Assembly (NCBI GenBank): GCA_001544655.2
Contig: FCOD02000028.1
Location: forward strand, 17,992 to 81,991
DNA from: Caballeronia turbans
GTDB taxonomy: Bacteria > Pseudomonadota > Gammaproteobacteria > Burkholderiales > Burkholderiaceae
Direction: 5' to 3'
Length of the DNA: 64,000 bases
In this document: positions 50,078 through 59,189 of the stretch, in pieces
Position numbering within the stretch: position 1 is the stretch's first letter
Layout: the number at the start of each line of letters is the position of its first letter
Made by a program: the position numbers and the translations under genes
Notes under the pieces: generated by a model
Told to the model about the DNA's origin: nothing
Database searches by the model: none
The model's input: the letters and a program-made list of their open reading frames with translations, nothing else

Positions 50078-52177
50078 ATGAAGATAGCCGTTGCGTCGCC
50101 CGAAAGCGAGATCGTGCGGCCGGGCGCGCGCCTGGGTTGGGGCGCGCGCATCGATCATAATCGCGGGCTCATCATCGCGATCAGCGCGTTGCTCGCGATG
50201 CTCGCCGCATGGGTCGCGCTGTCCGCGACGCCCGTCGGGCTCTATGACATCGGCTCGGTGATTTCGAGCGCGACCACGCTCGCGCTCGCGGCGATCGGGC
50301 AGACGATCGTCGTGTTGTCGGGCGGCTTCGATCTGTCGGCGTCGGCGGTCGTGTCGCTCGCGAACGTGCTCGCGGTGCGCTTCGTGCAGGGGTCACCCAT
50401 CGAACAGTGGGCGGGCGCCGCGCTGATTCTCGCGATCGGCGGCGGTATCGGCCTCGTGAACGGCGCGCTGATCGCATGGTTTCGCCTGCAATCCATCGTC
50501 GTCACGCTCGCGACGATGTTCATGGTGCAAGGCCTCACGCTGCTGATTCAGAACAAGCCGGGCGGCAGCGTTGGCGATCAGTTCGGCGCGGTGCTCACGG
50601 CCGATCTCATTGCCGACAAGATGCCGATGTCGGCCGCCTTGCTGATTCTCGCGTTGCTGATCTGGTCGTTCATCAAGCGCACGCGCTTTGGCGTGGGGCT
50701 TTATGCGCTCGGAAGCGATCCTGACGGCGCGTATGCGAACGGCATGCCGGTCACGCGCTATCGCATCTCGACGTATGCGCTCGCAGGCATGTTCTACGCG
50801 GCGGCGGGCCTGTATGTATCGGCGCAGACGGGTTCGGCCGATCCGCTCGTCGGTCGTCCCTTGCTGCTTTCGATGTTCACTGCCGTCGTGCTCGGCGGCA
50901 CGCTGCTTGGCGGCGGGCGCGGCGGTTGCGTCGGCACCGTGTTCGCCGCGATGACGCTGATGATCACCGTGAACATCCTGCTCGTGCTGAACGTGTCGGC
51001 GTTCTTCACGACGATCGCTGAAGCCGTGATCCTGATGCTCGCGGTGCTCGGTTCGTCGATCGGCAAGCAGTCGGCGGCGCACGAATCCGCCCGTCATGCG
51101 GCGCAGTGGTTCAAGGCGATGCGAACGGGAACACGGGCGCGCGACGACAGAAACGCGCGACGCGTCACGTTCGAGGTCGACGATTTTCGTCCGGTCGAGA
51201 ACACGGAGTTGAAGGGCCGTCCGATCGCCGACTGGATCGAGCGCAATCGCGAATGGGTCAAATATGTCGTTCCGGCGTATCTGCTGTTCTTTGCGGTCGT
51301 CATCATCACGGGCTTCGTCTATGGTCCCGGCGTGCTCGTCAGCGCGAACTTCTACAGCAGCCTGCTCACGTTGACCTTGTTCCTCGCGATTCTCGGGCTG
51401 GGGCAGGGTGCGGTGATTCTGACGGGCGGACTCGATCTCTCGATGCCCTGGCTCATCACGCTATCCGGCGTCCTGTTGACAGGACTCACGCACGGCATGA
51501 ACGGCGCGGCCGCGTGGGCGGTGCCGATGGTGCTGCTCGTCGGGTTGCTCGTGGGCGTGTTCAACGGCGTGGGCGTCGTCATGCTCGGCTTGCCGCCCAT
51601 CGTCGTCACGCTTGCTGCGAATGGCTTGCTGCAAGGGCTGACGCTGATCTATTGCAACGGCTCGCCGCAAGGATGGTCACCCTCGTCGATCAGCGAATTC
51701 ACCAACGGTCGAGTCGGGCCGCTGTCGCTCGCGGCGTGGAGCGTGCCGGTGTTTCTCGTCGTCGCGTTGTTGCTGTTGCATCGCACGCCGTTCGGGCGGC
51801 GCGTGTATGCGCTCGGCAATTCGCCCGTCGCGGCGAAGCTCTCGGGCGTGCGCGTAGGCAACACGTTGATCGCCGTATATTGCCTCTCCGGTCTTTGCTC
51901 GGCGATCGTCGGCCTGCTGCTCGCGGGGTTCAGCTCGCAAGCGTTCCTCGGCATGGGCGATCCGTATCTGCTGCCGTCGATTGCCGTGGTCGTGGTCGGC
52001 GGCGCGCTCATCACCGGTGGACGCGGCCACTATCTCGGCGTGTTCGGCGGTGCGTTGCTGCTCACGGCGCTCGGGACCTTGCTTGCGGGAACCACCGTGC
52101 CGCCCGCGGTGCGGGACATCATCAACGGACTCGTCGTGCTGGCGGCTGTCATCACGCTGCGGGACAAGAAAGGCTGA
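50078..52177 (+). CDS. Two RbsC-type permeases fused in one polypeptide
   Basis: A 699-residue protein made of two complete RbsC-like permeases. The first is at about residues 25-335 (GGFDLSASAVVSLANVLAVR, LGGTLLGGGRGG). The second is at about 390-695 (GGLDLSMPWLITLSGVLLTG, VGGALITGGRGH). A hydrophilic linker joins them (FKAMRTGTRARDDRNARR). Each half has eight or more hydrophobic helices. RbsC permeases usually assemble as two copies of a single-domain protein or as separate genes; here both halves come from one uninterrupted frame. ATG 50078 (MKIAVASPES) is preceded by GAGAGG. Confidence 0.92.
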   Translation: MKIAVASPESEIVRPGARLGWGARIDHNRGLIIAISALLAMLAAWVALSATPVGLYDIGSVISSATTLALAAIGQTIVVLSGGFDLSASAVVSLANVLAVRFVQGSPIEQWAGAALILAIGGGIGLVNGALIAWFRLQSIVVTLATMFMVQGLTLLIQNKPGGSVGDQFGAVLTADLIADKMPMSAALLILALLIWSFIKRTRFGVGLYALGSDPDGAYANGMPVTRYRISTYALAGMFYAAAGLYVSAQTGSADPLVGRPLLLSMFTAVVLGGTLLGGGRGGCVGTVFAAMTLMITVNILLVLNVSAFFTTIAEAVILMLAVLGSSIGKQSAAHESARHAAQWFKAMRTGTRARDDRNARRVTFEVDDFRPVENTELKGRPIADWIERNREWVKYVVPAYLLFFAVVIITGFVYGPGVLVSANFYSSLLTLTLFLAILGLGQGAVILTGGLDLSMPWLITLSGVLLTGLTHGMNGAAAWAVPMVLLVGLLVGVFNGVGVVMLGLPPIVVTLAANGLLQGLTLIYCNGSPQGWSPSSISEFTNGRVGPLSLAAWSVPVFLVVALLLLHRTPFGRRVYALGNSPVAAKLSGVRVGNTLIAVYCLSGLCSAIVGLLLAGFSSQAFLGMGDPYLLPSIAVVVVGGALITGGRGHYLGVFGGALLLTALGTLLAGTTVPPAVRDIINGLVVLAAVITLRDKKG

Positions 52178-52204
52178 ACCAACTCGAATGAGGAACAGAC
52201 ACAG

Positions 52205-53149
52205 ATGCAAGCGAAGAACATTGCGGTGATCGGCTCGGGCCGCATCGGCCGCGCGTGGGCGATCGTATTCGCGAAGAGCGGTTTCGACGTGAAGATTCAC
52301 GATGCATCGAAGGACATGCTCGCGGGCGCGATTCCGTCGATCCGCGAAAGCCTGCAGGATCTCGCGTCCTTTCACCTGATCGACGAACCCGTCGATACGA
52401 TCGTCTCGCGCATCACCGCATGCGAAAGCCTGGCCGACGCCGTCGCCGATGCGGATCTCGTGCAGGAGAACATTGCGGAAGTGGTGGAAGCGAAACGCGC
52501 GTTGTTCGTCGAACTGGATCGTCTGACGAAGCCTGATGCGCTGCTTGCAAGTTCGACCTCGGGACTGCCCGCATCGACATTCACGGAGGGTATTGCAGGC
52601 CGCGCGCGCTGCCTCGTCGCGCATCCGGTCAATCCGCCTTCGCTCGTGCCGCTCGTCGAGTTGTGCGGCGCGCCGTGGACCGCGCATGAAGCGGTGGAGC
52701 GCGCCCGTGCCATCTATGAACGGGCGGGACAAAAGCCCGTGACCGTCAACGGGGAAATCTCGGGGTTCTTGCTCAATCGACTGCAAGGCGCGCTGCTCGA
52801 CGAAGCGTTGAGCCTCTATGAACAAGGCTATGCGAGCGCCGCCGATCTCGACACCGTGATTCGCGACGGCCTTGCGATGCGCTGGTCGTTCATGGGGCCG
52901 TTCGAAACGATCGACCTGAACGCGCCCGGCGGCGTGGCGGATTACGCAGCGCGCTACGGCGGCACGTATCGCACGATTGCGTCGGGGCGCACGCCGTTCG
53001 ACTGGTCCGCCGATACGCTTCACAGGCTCGATGCGGAACGCCGCGCCGTGCTGCCGCGCGAAAGCATCGAGGAACGCAGCCGCTGGCGCGATCGACGCCT
53101 GATGGCGCTGCTCGCGCACCGGCGCGATGTCAAGGACGGTGACGACTAA
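52205..53149 (+). CDS. 3-hydroxyacyl-CoA dehydrogenase family, lambda-crystallin/L-gulonate 3-dehydrogenase-like
   Basis: A 314-residue NAD-dependent dehydrogenase. The Rossmann motif is IGSGRIGRAWAIVFAKSG. The catalytic His lies in AHPVNPPSLVPLVEL, and GFLLNRLQGALLDEALSL and DGLAMRWSFMGPFETIDLNAPGG follow. The last two motifs match the CRYL1 (L-gulonate 3-dehydrogenase) and carnitine-dehydrogenase branch rather than fatty-acid FadB. Such enzymes oxidise the 3-hydroxyl of a short hydroxy acid to a 3-keto acid, which would be the substrate for the BKACE enzyme in this operon. The exact substrate is inference. Confidence 0.88.
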   Translation: MQAKNIAVIGSGRIGRAWAIVFAKSGFDVKIHDASKDMLAGAIPSIRESLQDLASFHLIDEPVDTIVSRITACESLADAVADADLVQENIAEVVEAKRALFVELDRLTKPDALLASSTSGLPASTFTEGIAGRARCLVAHPVNPPSLVPLVELCGAPWTAHEAVERARAIYERAGQKPVTVNGEISGFLLNRLQGALLDEALSLYEQGYASAADLDTVIRDGLAMRWSFMGPFETIDLNAPGGVADYAARYGGTYRTIASGRTPFDWSADTLHRLDAERRAVLPRESIEERSRWRDRRLMALLAHRRDVKDGDD

Positions 53150-53164
53150 CCAAAGGAGATGACG

Positions 53165-54067
53165 ATGGCCGAAGTACGCTTGCTGGTCGATGCGAACAAT
53201 CACCTCGGCGAAGGGCCGCTCTGGGACGTCAAGGAGGAACGCCTGTACTGGATCGACAGCACCGCCGCGGAGATCTATAGCTGCCGCGCGGATGGCAGTG
53301 ACGTAAAGCGCTATTTCGTGCCGCGTCATATCGGATCGATGGCATTGCGCGAGCAAGGCGGCGCGGTGGTCGCGCTCGCGAACGGCCTGCATTTCTACGA
53401 CTTCGACGCGCAGACTGTGCAGTTCATCGCCGATCCGGAAAGCGACGATCCCGAGACGCGTTTCAACGACGGCAAGGTGGATCGACGTGGCCGCTTCGTC
53501 GCGGGGACGATGTCCTACGATTTCGATCGCTACGACGCCGATCGCGGTCAGCGCTCCACGCGCAGCGGCGGTCTCTACCGGCTCGATACGGACGGCAGGG
53601 TCGCGCGACTCGATAGCGGCATCAGTTGTTCGAACGGTCCATGCTGGAGCCCCGACGACCAGACGTTCTACTTCACAGACACGTACAGCAAGGAGATGTA
53701 CGCATACGACTACGACATCGAAACGGGCGCGGCGACGAACAAGCGCCTCTTCGCATCCGCGCATGACATGGCGGGCACGTTCGATGGCGCGACCGTGGAC
53801 GAGGAAGGCTATGTCTGGTCCGCGCTCGTGTTCGGCGGGCGCATCCTGCGCTTTGCGCCTGACGGGAAGCTCGATCGCATCGTGCCGTTTCCGGTGCGCA
53901 ATCTGACGAGCGTGATGTTCGGCGGGCCGAATCTCGACATCCTCTATGTATCGACGATGGGCCGCCCAATGTGGGGCATTCCGCAGAAAGAGCGGGACAA
54001 GGGCGGCTTGTTCGCAGTGACGGGTCTCGGCGTGCGTGGCATTCCCGAGCCGCGTTTCGCAGGATGA
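53165..54067 (+). CDS. SMP-30/gluconolactonase family lactonase
   Basis: A 300-residue six-bladed beta-propeller lactonase. Divalent-metal ligands are in LGEGPLW (Glu), RFNDGKVD (Asn), CSNGPCWSPDD (Asn) and DGATVDEEGYVW (Asp). It hydrolyses sugar 1,4- or 1,5-lactones to aldonates. ATG 53165 (MAEVRLLV) has AAAGGAG six bases upstream, while ATG 53159 is too close to it. It sits between the dehydrogenase and the acyl-CoA ligase and fits an aldonate-forming step in the pathway. Confidence 0.92.
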   Translation: MAEVRLLVDANNHLGEGPLWDVKEERLYWIDSTAAEIYSCRADGSDVKRYFVPRHIGSMALREQGGAVVALANGLHFYDFDAQTVQFIADPESDDPETRFNDGKVDRRGRFVAGTMSYDFDRYDADRGQRSTRSGGLYRLDTDGRVARLDSGISCSNGPCWSPDDQTFYFTDTYSKEMYAYDYDIETGAATNKRLFASAHDMAGTFDGATVDEEGYVWSALVFGGRILRFAPDGKLDRIVPFPVRNLTSVMFGGPNLDILYVSTMGRPMWGIPQKERDKGGLFAVTGLGVRGIPEPRFAG

Positions 54068-54118
54068 TGCACGAGCGTTATCATGCGTGCCTGAAAGTCA
54101 CGAACGCTATCGCTCGAT

Positions 54119-55648
54119 ATGGATACGAACACGCTCATTGCGTCGCTGCCGTCGCGCATCGACGCGATCGTCTCGCGCGGCGCGAAGGCGCATCCCGATC
54201 ACATTGCGTTGCATGAAGACGCGCGGACGCTGACCTATGCGCAACTCGACGATGCCGTCGATGCGCTCGCCGCGCGTCTTGCGGCTGCGGGCGTACGAGC
54301 CGGCGACCGCGTGATGCTGACCGGCGAAAACAGCGTCGCGCTCGTCGCATCGCTCTTTGCCGTGAGCCGTCTCGACGCATGGGCGCTCGTCGCGAATGCG
54401 CGACTGTCCCCTGTCGAACTCGATGCGATCCGCGCGCATGCGACGCCGCGCATCGCCCTCTATACCGTGGAAGCATCCGACGATGCCGCGCGTCACGCGC
54501 AACGCGATGGTGCCGTGGTCGAATCGCTCGAAGCAACGCCGATCGGTGCGTTTGCGCTGAGCGCCATCGAAACGACTTCCGCGCAAGAACCGCACGGCCT
54601 GCCTTCGGACCAGCAGTGCGCGGCGCTCATCTACACGACCGGCACGACAGGCGCACCGAAAGGCGTAATGCTGTCGCATCGCAATCTGCTCTTCGTCGCC
54701 GCGGTGTCGAGCACGCTGCGCCGTGTGGGTTCCGACGATCGCGTGTATGCCGTGTTGCCGATCTCGCATGTGTTCGGTCTTGCATCCATGTGTCTCGGCT
54801 CGCTCTATGCGGGCGCGACGCTGCGGCTCGCGGCGCGCTTCGACGCCAAGCGCGCGGGACGCGTGCTCAGCGAGGAACGCATGACGATCTTTCAGGGCGT
54901 GCCCGCGATGCACGCGAAGCTGATCGATCATTTCACGCCACGCGGCGGCCTGAATGCACCCTCGCTGCGATTCGTCTATAGCGGCGGCTCGCCGCTCGAC
55001 ACGACACTCAAGTCCGCTGCCGAAGCGTTTTACGGCGTGCCCTTGCACAACGGTTACGGCATGACAGAAAGCAGCCCGACGGTGTCGAACACGCTGCTCG
55101 ATGCGCCGGCGCGCGATTCGTCCGTGGGCCCGTTGATTCCCGGCGTCGAGGCGCGCATCGTGCCGCTCGCGCGTGAGAGCGAGAGCGACGACACCGGCGA
55201 ACTATGGGTGCGCGGCCCGAACGTGATGCTCGGCTATTACCGTGATGCGGTGCAAACGGCCGCCACGGTGACGACGGACGGATGGCTCAAGACCGGCGAT
55301 CTCGCGCACTTCGAGGACGGCAATCTGTATATCGTCGGACGCAGCAAGGAGCTCATCATCCGTTCGGGCTTCAATGTGCATCCCGCCGAAGTGGAGCAGG
55401 CGTTCAACAGTCATCCCGCCGTGCTGCATTCCGCCGTGATCGGGCGAAGCGCGCGGGGCAACGAGGACGTGCTCGCGTTCGTCGAACTGAGGCCAGGCTG
55501 CACGGCGGATGAAGACGAACTCGCTCAGTGGGTGAGCGCTCGGCTCGCGCCGTACAAGCGGCCTTCCTCGATCCGCATTCTCGGTGCGCTGCCGGTGTCG
55601 GCGAGCGGCAAGGTGCTCAAGCATCGGCTCGGGACGCTCGCTAATTAG
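54119..55648 (+). CDS. Acyl-CoA synthetase (AMP-binding, class I adenylating enzyme)
   Basis: A 509-residue acyl-CoA ligase. Core motifs are LIYTTGTTGAPKGVMLSH (P-loop), YGMTESSP, DGWLKTGDLA and the C-terminal catalytic Lys in SASGKVLKHR. It is the last gene of the cluster, 51 bases after the lactonase. It could activate acetoacetate or the organic acid left by BKACE cleavage, or a substrate carboxylate. It resembles long- or medium-chain ligases in length, but the acyl specificity is not readable. It overlaps the convergent efflux gene by eight bases. Confidence 0.9.
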   Translation: MDTNTLIASLPSRIDAIVSRGAKAHPDHIALHEDARTLTYAQLDDAVDALAARLAAAGVRAGDRVMLTGENSVALVASLFAVSRLDAWALVANARLSPVELDAIRAHATPRIALYTVEASDDAARHAQRDGAVVESLEATPIGAFALSAIETTSAQEPHGLPSDQQCAALIYTTGTTGAPKGVMLSHRNLLFVAAVSSTLRRVGSDDRVYAVLPISHVFGLASMCLGSLYAGATLRLAARFDAKRAGRVLSEERMTIFQGVPAMHAKLIDHFTPRGGLNAPSLRFVYSGGSPLDTTLKSAAEAFYGVPLHNGYGMTESSPTVSNTLLDAPARDSSVGPLIPGVEARIVPLARESESDDTGELWVRGPNVMLGYYRDAVQTAATVTTDGWLKTGDLAHFEDGNLYIVGRSKELIIRSGFNVHPAEVEQAFNSHPAVLHSAVIGRSARGNEDVLAFVELRPGCTADEDELAQWVSARLAPYKRPSSIRILGALPVSASGKVLKHRLGTLAN

Positions 55649-57077
55649 TCGATGCAACCGGTTTGATCGCAGCTTTCGTGTCCTCGCCGGCGCCGCCTAG
55701 CGACTGAAAGAGCGCGGCCGTATCAGACAGGCGGCTCGCTTGCGCGAGCGCGTAATCGAGTTGCGTTTGCAGCGCCTGGCGTTGCGTGTCGAGCAAATCG
55801 AAACGGCTCACGCCGCCTGCCGCATACCGCGCGTTGTTGGTATCGAGATTCGCTTGCGCCTGGTTTGCTGCTACGCGGCGCGCTTGCAATGCATCGCCAT
55901 CGTTCTGCAGCGCCGTCAGGCTGTCGGCGACTTGCTGAAGCGCGTCCAGCACGGTTTGTCGATAGGCTTGCATGGCTGCATCGTAAGCCGCTTCCGACGA
56001 ACGCTTCTTCGCGCGCAGTTCGCCACCATGAAACAGCGGCTGCGTGAGATTCAGGCCGACATTCCATACGTTCAGGCTATTGAGCATGTCGTGGATGTTC
56101 GTGCGCTGGGTTCCCACGCCCGCCGAAAGCGAGAACTTCGGATAGAGATCGGCCGTGGCCACGCCGACATTCGCGCTCGCCTGATGCAGCAACGCTTCCG
56201 ATGCACGGATGTCGGGACGTTCGCGGGCGAGCGTCGAAGGCAGCGTGAGCGGAACGCTGTCTGGCAGACGCAGCGAGTCGAGCGTGATCGCATCGAAGTC
56301 GGCGACGGAAGGCTCGACGCCGATCAATACCGCAAGCCGGTGATCGGCCTGATCGCGTTGCGTGACGAGCGATGGCAGATTCGCGCGCGTCTGCTCGACG
56401 AGCGTGCGCTGGCTGCGCACATCGAACAGCGCGACGCCGCCCGCTTGCAGTCGGCCTTCCATGATCGACAGTTGCCGCATCTGTGCATCGACGAGGCGCT
56501 CGGTAAGCGTGATCTGTTGCTGCACTGAAGCGCGCCGGATCGCGGCGGCGACGACATTGCCCGCGATCGAGAGACGCGCCGCATCGAGTTCGAAGGACTG
56601 GTAGTCCACTTGCGCGCGCAACGCTTCGAGCGCCCGCCGCTCGCCGCCGAAGATATCGAGCGTGTACGACACGCTGACCGATGCATCGTAGAGCGTGAAG
56701 GGGCCGGGGCTCGGAATGGGCACGCCGAACGCGGCCGGGTCCACCTTCTGGCGCGTGCCGGAGACCGAGGCGTCGATGGCGGGGAAGTACGTCGCGCCCG
56801 CTTGCGCGCGGTAGTCTTCACGCGCTTGCACGAGCTTCGCACGGGCTTGCTCGAGCGTGGGACTGTCGCTCAATGCGCGATCGACGAGGCGGTTTAGCGC
56901 ATCCGAGCCGAACTGCGTCCACCAGCGCGGCAACGCGTGATCAATGGCGGGAAAGCTTTGCGCCGCGACAGTCGTTTTGACATAGGTCTGCGTAGCGGGG
57001 GGCGCGGGCGCGTGAAAGTCGGGGCCGACAGTGCAGCCGCACAGCACGAGCACACAAAGCGGAAGAAGCGGTTTCAT
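55641..57077 (-). CDS. Efflux outer-membrane lipoprotein, NodT family
   Basis: A 478-residue outer-membrane factor (TolC fold). The N-terminus MKPLLPLCVLVLCGCTVGPD has a lipobox (LCGC, Cys15) and the typical TVGPDF. Two OEP repeats follow (about residues 60-260 and 270-465), each with long coiled-coil helices. ATG 57077 is the lipoprotein start. It is the distal gene of a four-gene leftward efflux operon (HlyD, ATPase, permease, outer-membrane factor), completing an envelope-spanning exporter. Confidence 0.93.
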   Translation of the reverse strand: MKPLLPLCVLVLCGCTVGPDFHAPAPPATQTYVKTTVAAQSFPAIDHALPRWWTQFGSDALNRLVDRALSDSPTLEQARAKLVQAREDYRAQAGATYFPAIDASVSGTRQKVDPAAFGVPIPSPGPFTLYDASVSVSYTLDIFGGERRALEALRAQVDYQSFELDAARLSIAGNVVAAAIRRASVQQQITLTERLVDAQMRQLSIMEGRLQAGGVALFDVRSQRTLVEQTRANLPSLVTQRDQADHRLAVLIGVEPSVADFDAITLDSLRLPDSVPLTLPSTLARERPDIRASEALLHQASANVGVATADLYPKFSLSAGVGTQRTNIHDMLNSLNVWNVGLNLTQPLFHGGELRAKKRSSEAAYDAAMQAYRQTVLDALQQVADSLTALQNDGDALQARRVAANQAQANLDTNNARYAAGGVSRFDLLDTQRQALQTQLDYALAQASRLSDTAALFQSLGGAGEDTKAAIKPVASTN

Positions 57078-57087
57078 CGACGTCTCC

Positions 57088-58248
57088 CTAATCGAGCGTG
57101 CGCCGGTAGAAGCGCAGCGCAATACCCATCACGATGACGGTGAAGAGGACCATCGGCCAGACCGAAGGCCACAGGTCCGCCCAGCCGTTGCCCTTGAGCA
57201 GAATGCCGCGTATCAGGCGATTGAAGTAAGTGAGCGGCAGCAGATTGCCGATGAACTGGGCCCACGCGGGCATGCCCGCGAATGGAAACATGAAGCCCGA
57301 AAGCAGAATGTTCGGCAGGAAGTAGAACATGGTCAGTTGCATCGCCTGAAGCTGATTCTGCGCGAGCGACGACAGCGTGATGCCCACCGTCAGATTCGCG
57401 GCGATGAACAGCAGCGCGGCGAGGTAGATTGCGAGCGGATTGCCGACGAGCGGCACATGAAACACGAAGCGCGTGGCCGCGAGAATGATCGATGCCTGAA
57501 TGAGGCCGATGAATACGTAGGGCACGATCTTGCCCGTCATCACTTCGACGGGGCGCACCGGTGTCGCGAGCAGGTTCTCCATCGTGCCGCGTTCGCGTTC
57601 GCGTGTCATCGCAAGGCCTGTCATCATCACGAGCGTCATCGTGAGGATCACGCCCATCAGGCCAGGCACGACGTTGTATTGCGTGATGCCTTCGGGGTTA
57701 TAGAGGTTGTGGATCTGCACGTCGAAAGCGGCGGGCGTGCCGTTCAAGCGCGCGAGCGGGCCGGTGAGGTCCTTGCTTGCCACGGATTGCACGAGCGCTG
57801 ACAGTGAATTGCTCGCTTTGCTGACCGCGTTTGGATCGGTGGCGTCGGCTTCGACGAGCAGCGCTGGCCGCTCGCCGCGCAACAGCTTGCGCGAGAAATC
57901 GGCTGGAATGCTGAGCACGAAAAGCACGCGGCCTTGTGCGAGCGCGCGGCGGCCGGCTTCGTCGTCGGGCAGCGTGTCGACGATATCGAAGTAGTCGGAG
58001 TGCTCCATCGCAGCGATGAAGCTGCGCGAAAACGGGCTTTGATCGCCGACGATCACGGCGGTGGGCAGATGCTTCGGGTCCGTGTTGATCGCGTAACCGA
58101 AGAGCGCGAGCTGCACGATCGGCAAGCCGATGATCATGCCGAATGTGATGCGGTCGCGCCGAAGCTGCAGAAACTCCTTGATCACAATGCTCCACCAGCG
58201 CGTGACGGAGAAGCGCGCGAAGAGCGCGATGCGATCGCCGGCCTTCAT
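57088..58248 (-). CDS. ABC-2 type efflux permease (YhhJ/YbhR-like)
   Basis: A 386-residue permease. One N-terminal helix (about residues 20-50, with IKEFLQLRRDR before it) is followed by a large periplasmic domain (about 55-180), then five helices with ALTMTLVMMTGLAMTRERERGTMENLLATP, the conserved ABC-2 coupling segment. The fold matches YhhJ/YbhR permeases, which work with HlyD partners. Only one such permease is present, so it presumably acts as a homodimer. It overlaps the ATPase gene by four bases. Confidence 0.9.
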   Translation of the reverse strand: MKAGDRIALFARFSVTRWWSIVIKEFLQLRRDRITFGMIIGLPIVQLALFGYAINTDPKHLPTAVIVGDQSPFSRSFIAAMEHSDYFDIVDTLPDDEAGRRALAQGRVLFVLSIPADFSRKLLRGERPALLVEADATDPNAVSKASNSLSALVQSVASKDLTGPLARLNGTPAAFDVQIHNLYNPEGITQYNVVPGLMGVILTMTLVMMTGLAMTRERERGTMENLLATPVRPVEVMTGKIVPYVFIGLIQASIILAATRFVFHVPLVGNPLAIYLAALLFIAANLTVGITLSSLAQNQLQAMQLTMFYFLPNILLSGFMFPFAGMPAWAQFIGNLLPLTYFNRLIRGILLKGNGWADLWPSVWPMVLFTVIVMGIALRFYRRTLD

Positions 58249-59189
58249 GACCTCACCTTGAAGTTGTCGGTCGAGCGGCTCATCAGATAGATGAAGACGT
58301 CTTCGAGCCCGGTTTCGATGGGCTCCGCACGCGTTGCGGCGTCTTTCGTCGCATCACGCACGGCCTGTTCCAGCGCGGCATGATCGCTGCCGCTCACATG
58401 GAGCGCCGAGCCGAACACGACCGTCTGATCGATGCCCGGTGTCTTGCGCAAGCGCTCGGAGAGCGCGCTGAGATGCTCGCCGTGAATGCTCCACGTCGCG
58501 AGGTTTTGCGACGCGATGACCTCGTTCGCGGTGCCTTGCGCGAGCAGCTTGCCGTATGCGATATACGCGAGCTTGTGACAGCGCTCGGCTTCGTCCATGT
58601 AATGCGTGCTGACGAGAACGGAAATGCCTTTCGCCGCGAGCCGATGCAGCTCTTCCCAGAAGTCGCGGCGCGCGGTGGGATCGACGCCCGCGGTCGGTTC
58701 ATCGAGCAGCAGCAGTTTCGGCTCGTGCAACATGCATGCGGCGAGCGCGAGGCGTTGCTTCCATCCGCCCGAGAGCGAACCCGTCAGTTGCTTCGCGCGG
58801 CTTTGCAAACCCAGCGCTTCGAGCGCGCGGTCCACGGCTTCGCGGCGGTTTTCCATTTGATAGATGCGCGCAACGAAGTCGAGATTCTCGCGGATCGTCA
58901 GGTCTTCCCAATACGAGAAACGCTGCGTCATATAGCCGACGTTGCGCTTGATCTCTTCGCTTTCGCGGACGATGTCGTAGCCGAGACACGTGCCGCTACC
59001 CGAATCGGGCGTGAGCAGGCCGCACATCAGGCGGATGGAGGTTGTCTTGCCACTGCCGTTCGGGCCGAGAAAGCCGAAGATCTCGCCGCGCGCGACCTGC
59101 AACGACACATCGTTGACGACGTGCTTGTCGCCGAAACGCTTGTTGAGATTGTGTACGTCGATGACGTAAGGTGTGTCTTGCGCGTTCAT
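58245..59189 (-). CDS. ABC-2 type efflux ATPase (single domain)
   Basis: A 314-residue ATPase with Walker A LGPNGSGKTTS, signature LSGGWKQRLALAACM, Walker B LLLLDEPTAGVDPTARRDFW and a C-terminal DUF4162-like region (about 235-314). It resembles one half of YbhF/YhiH. It overlaps the HlyD gene and the permease gene by four bases each, so the subunits are translationally coupled. Confidence 0.92.
   Translation of the reverse strand: MNAQDTPYVIDVHNLNKRFGDKHVVNDVSLQVARGEIFGFLGPNGSGKTTSIRLMCGLLTPDSGSGTCLGYDIVRESEEIKRNVGYMTQRFSYWEDLTIRENLDFVARIYQMENRREAVDRALEALGLQSRAKQLTGSLSGGWKQRLALAACMLHEPKLLLLDEPTAGVDPTARRDFWEELHRLAAKGISVLVSTHYMDEAERCHKLAYIAYGKLLAQGTANEVIASQNLATWSIHGEHLSALSERLRKTPGIDQTVVFGSALHVSGSDHAALEQAVRDATKDAATRAEPIETGLEDVFIYLMSRSTDNFKVRS

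Noticed and set aside
51677-53764. Minus-strand open frame of about 695 codons over the permease, dehydrogenase and SMP-30 genes
   Set aside because: It is antisense to three well-recognised genes, rich in Arg and His, with no domain. High-GC codon bias produces such shadow frames.
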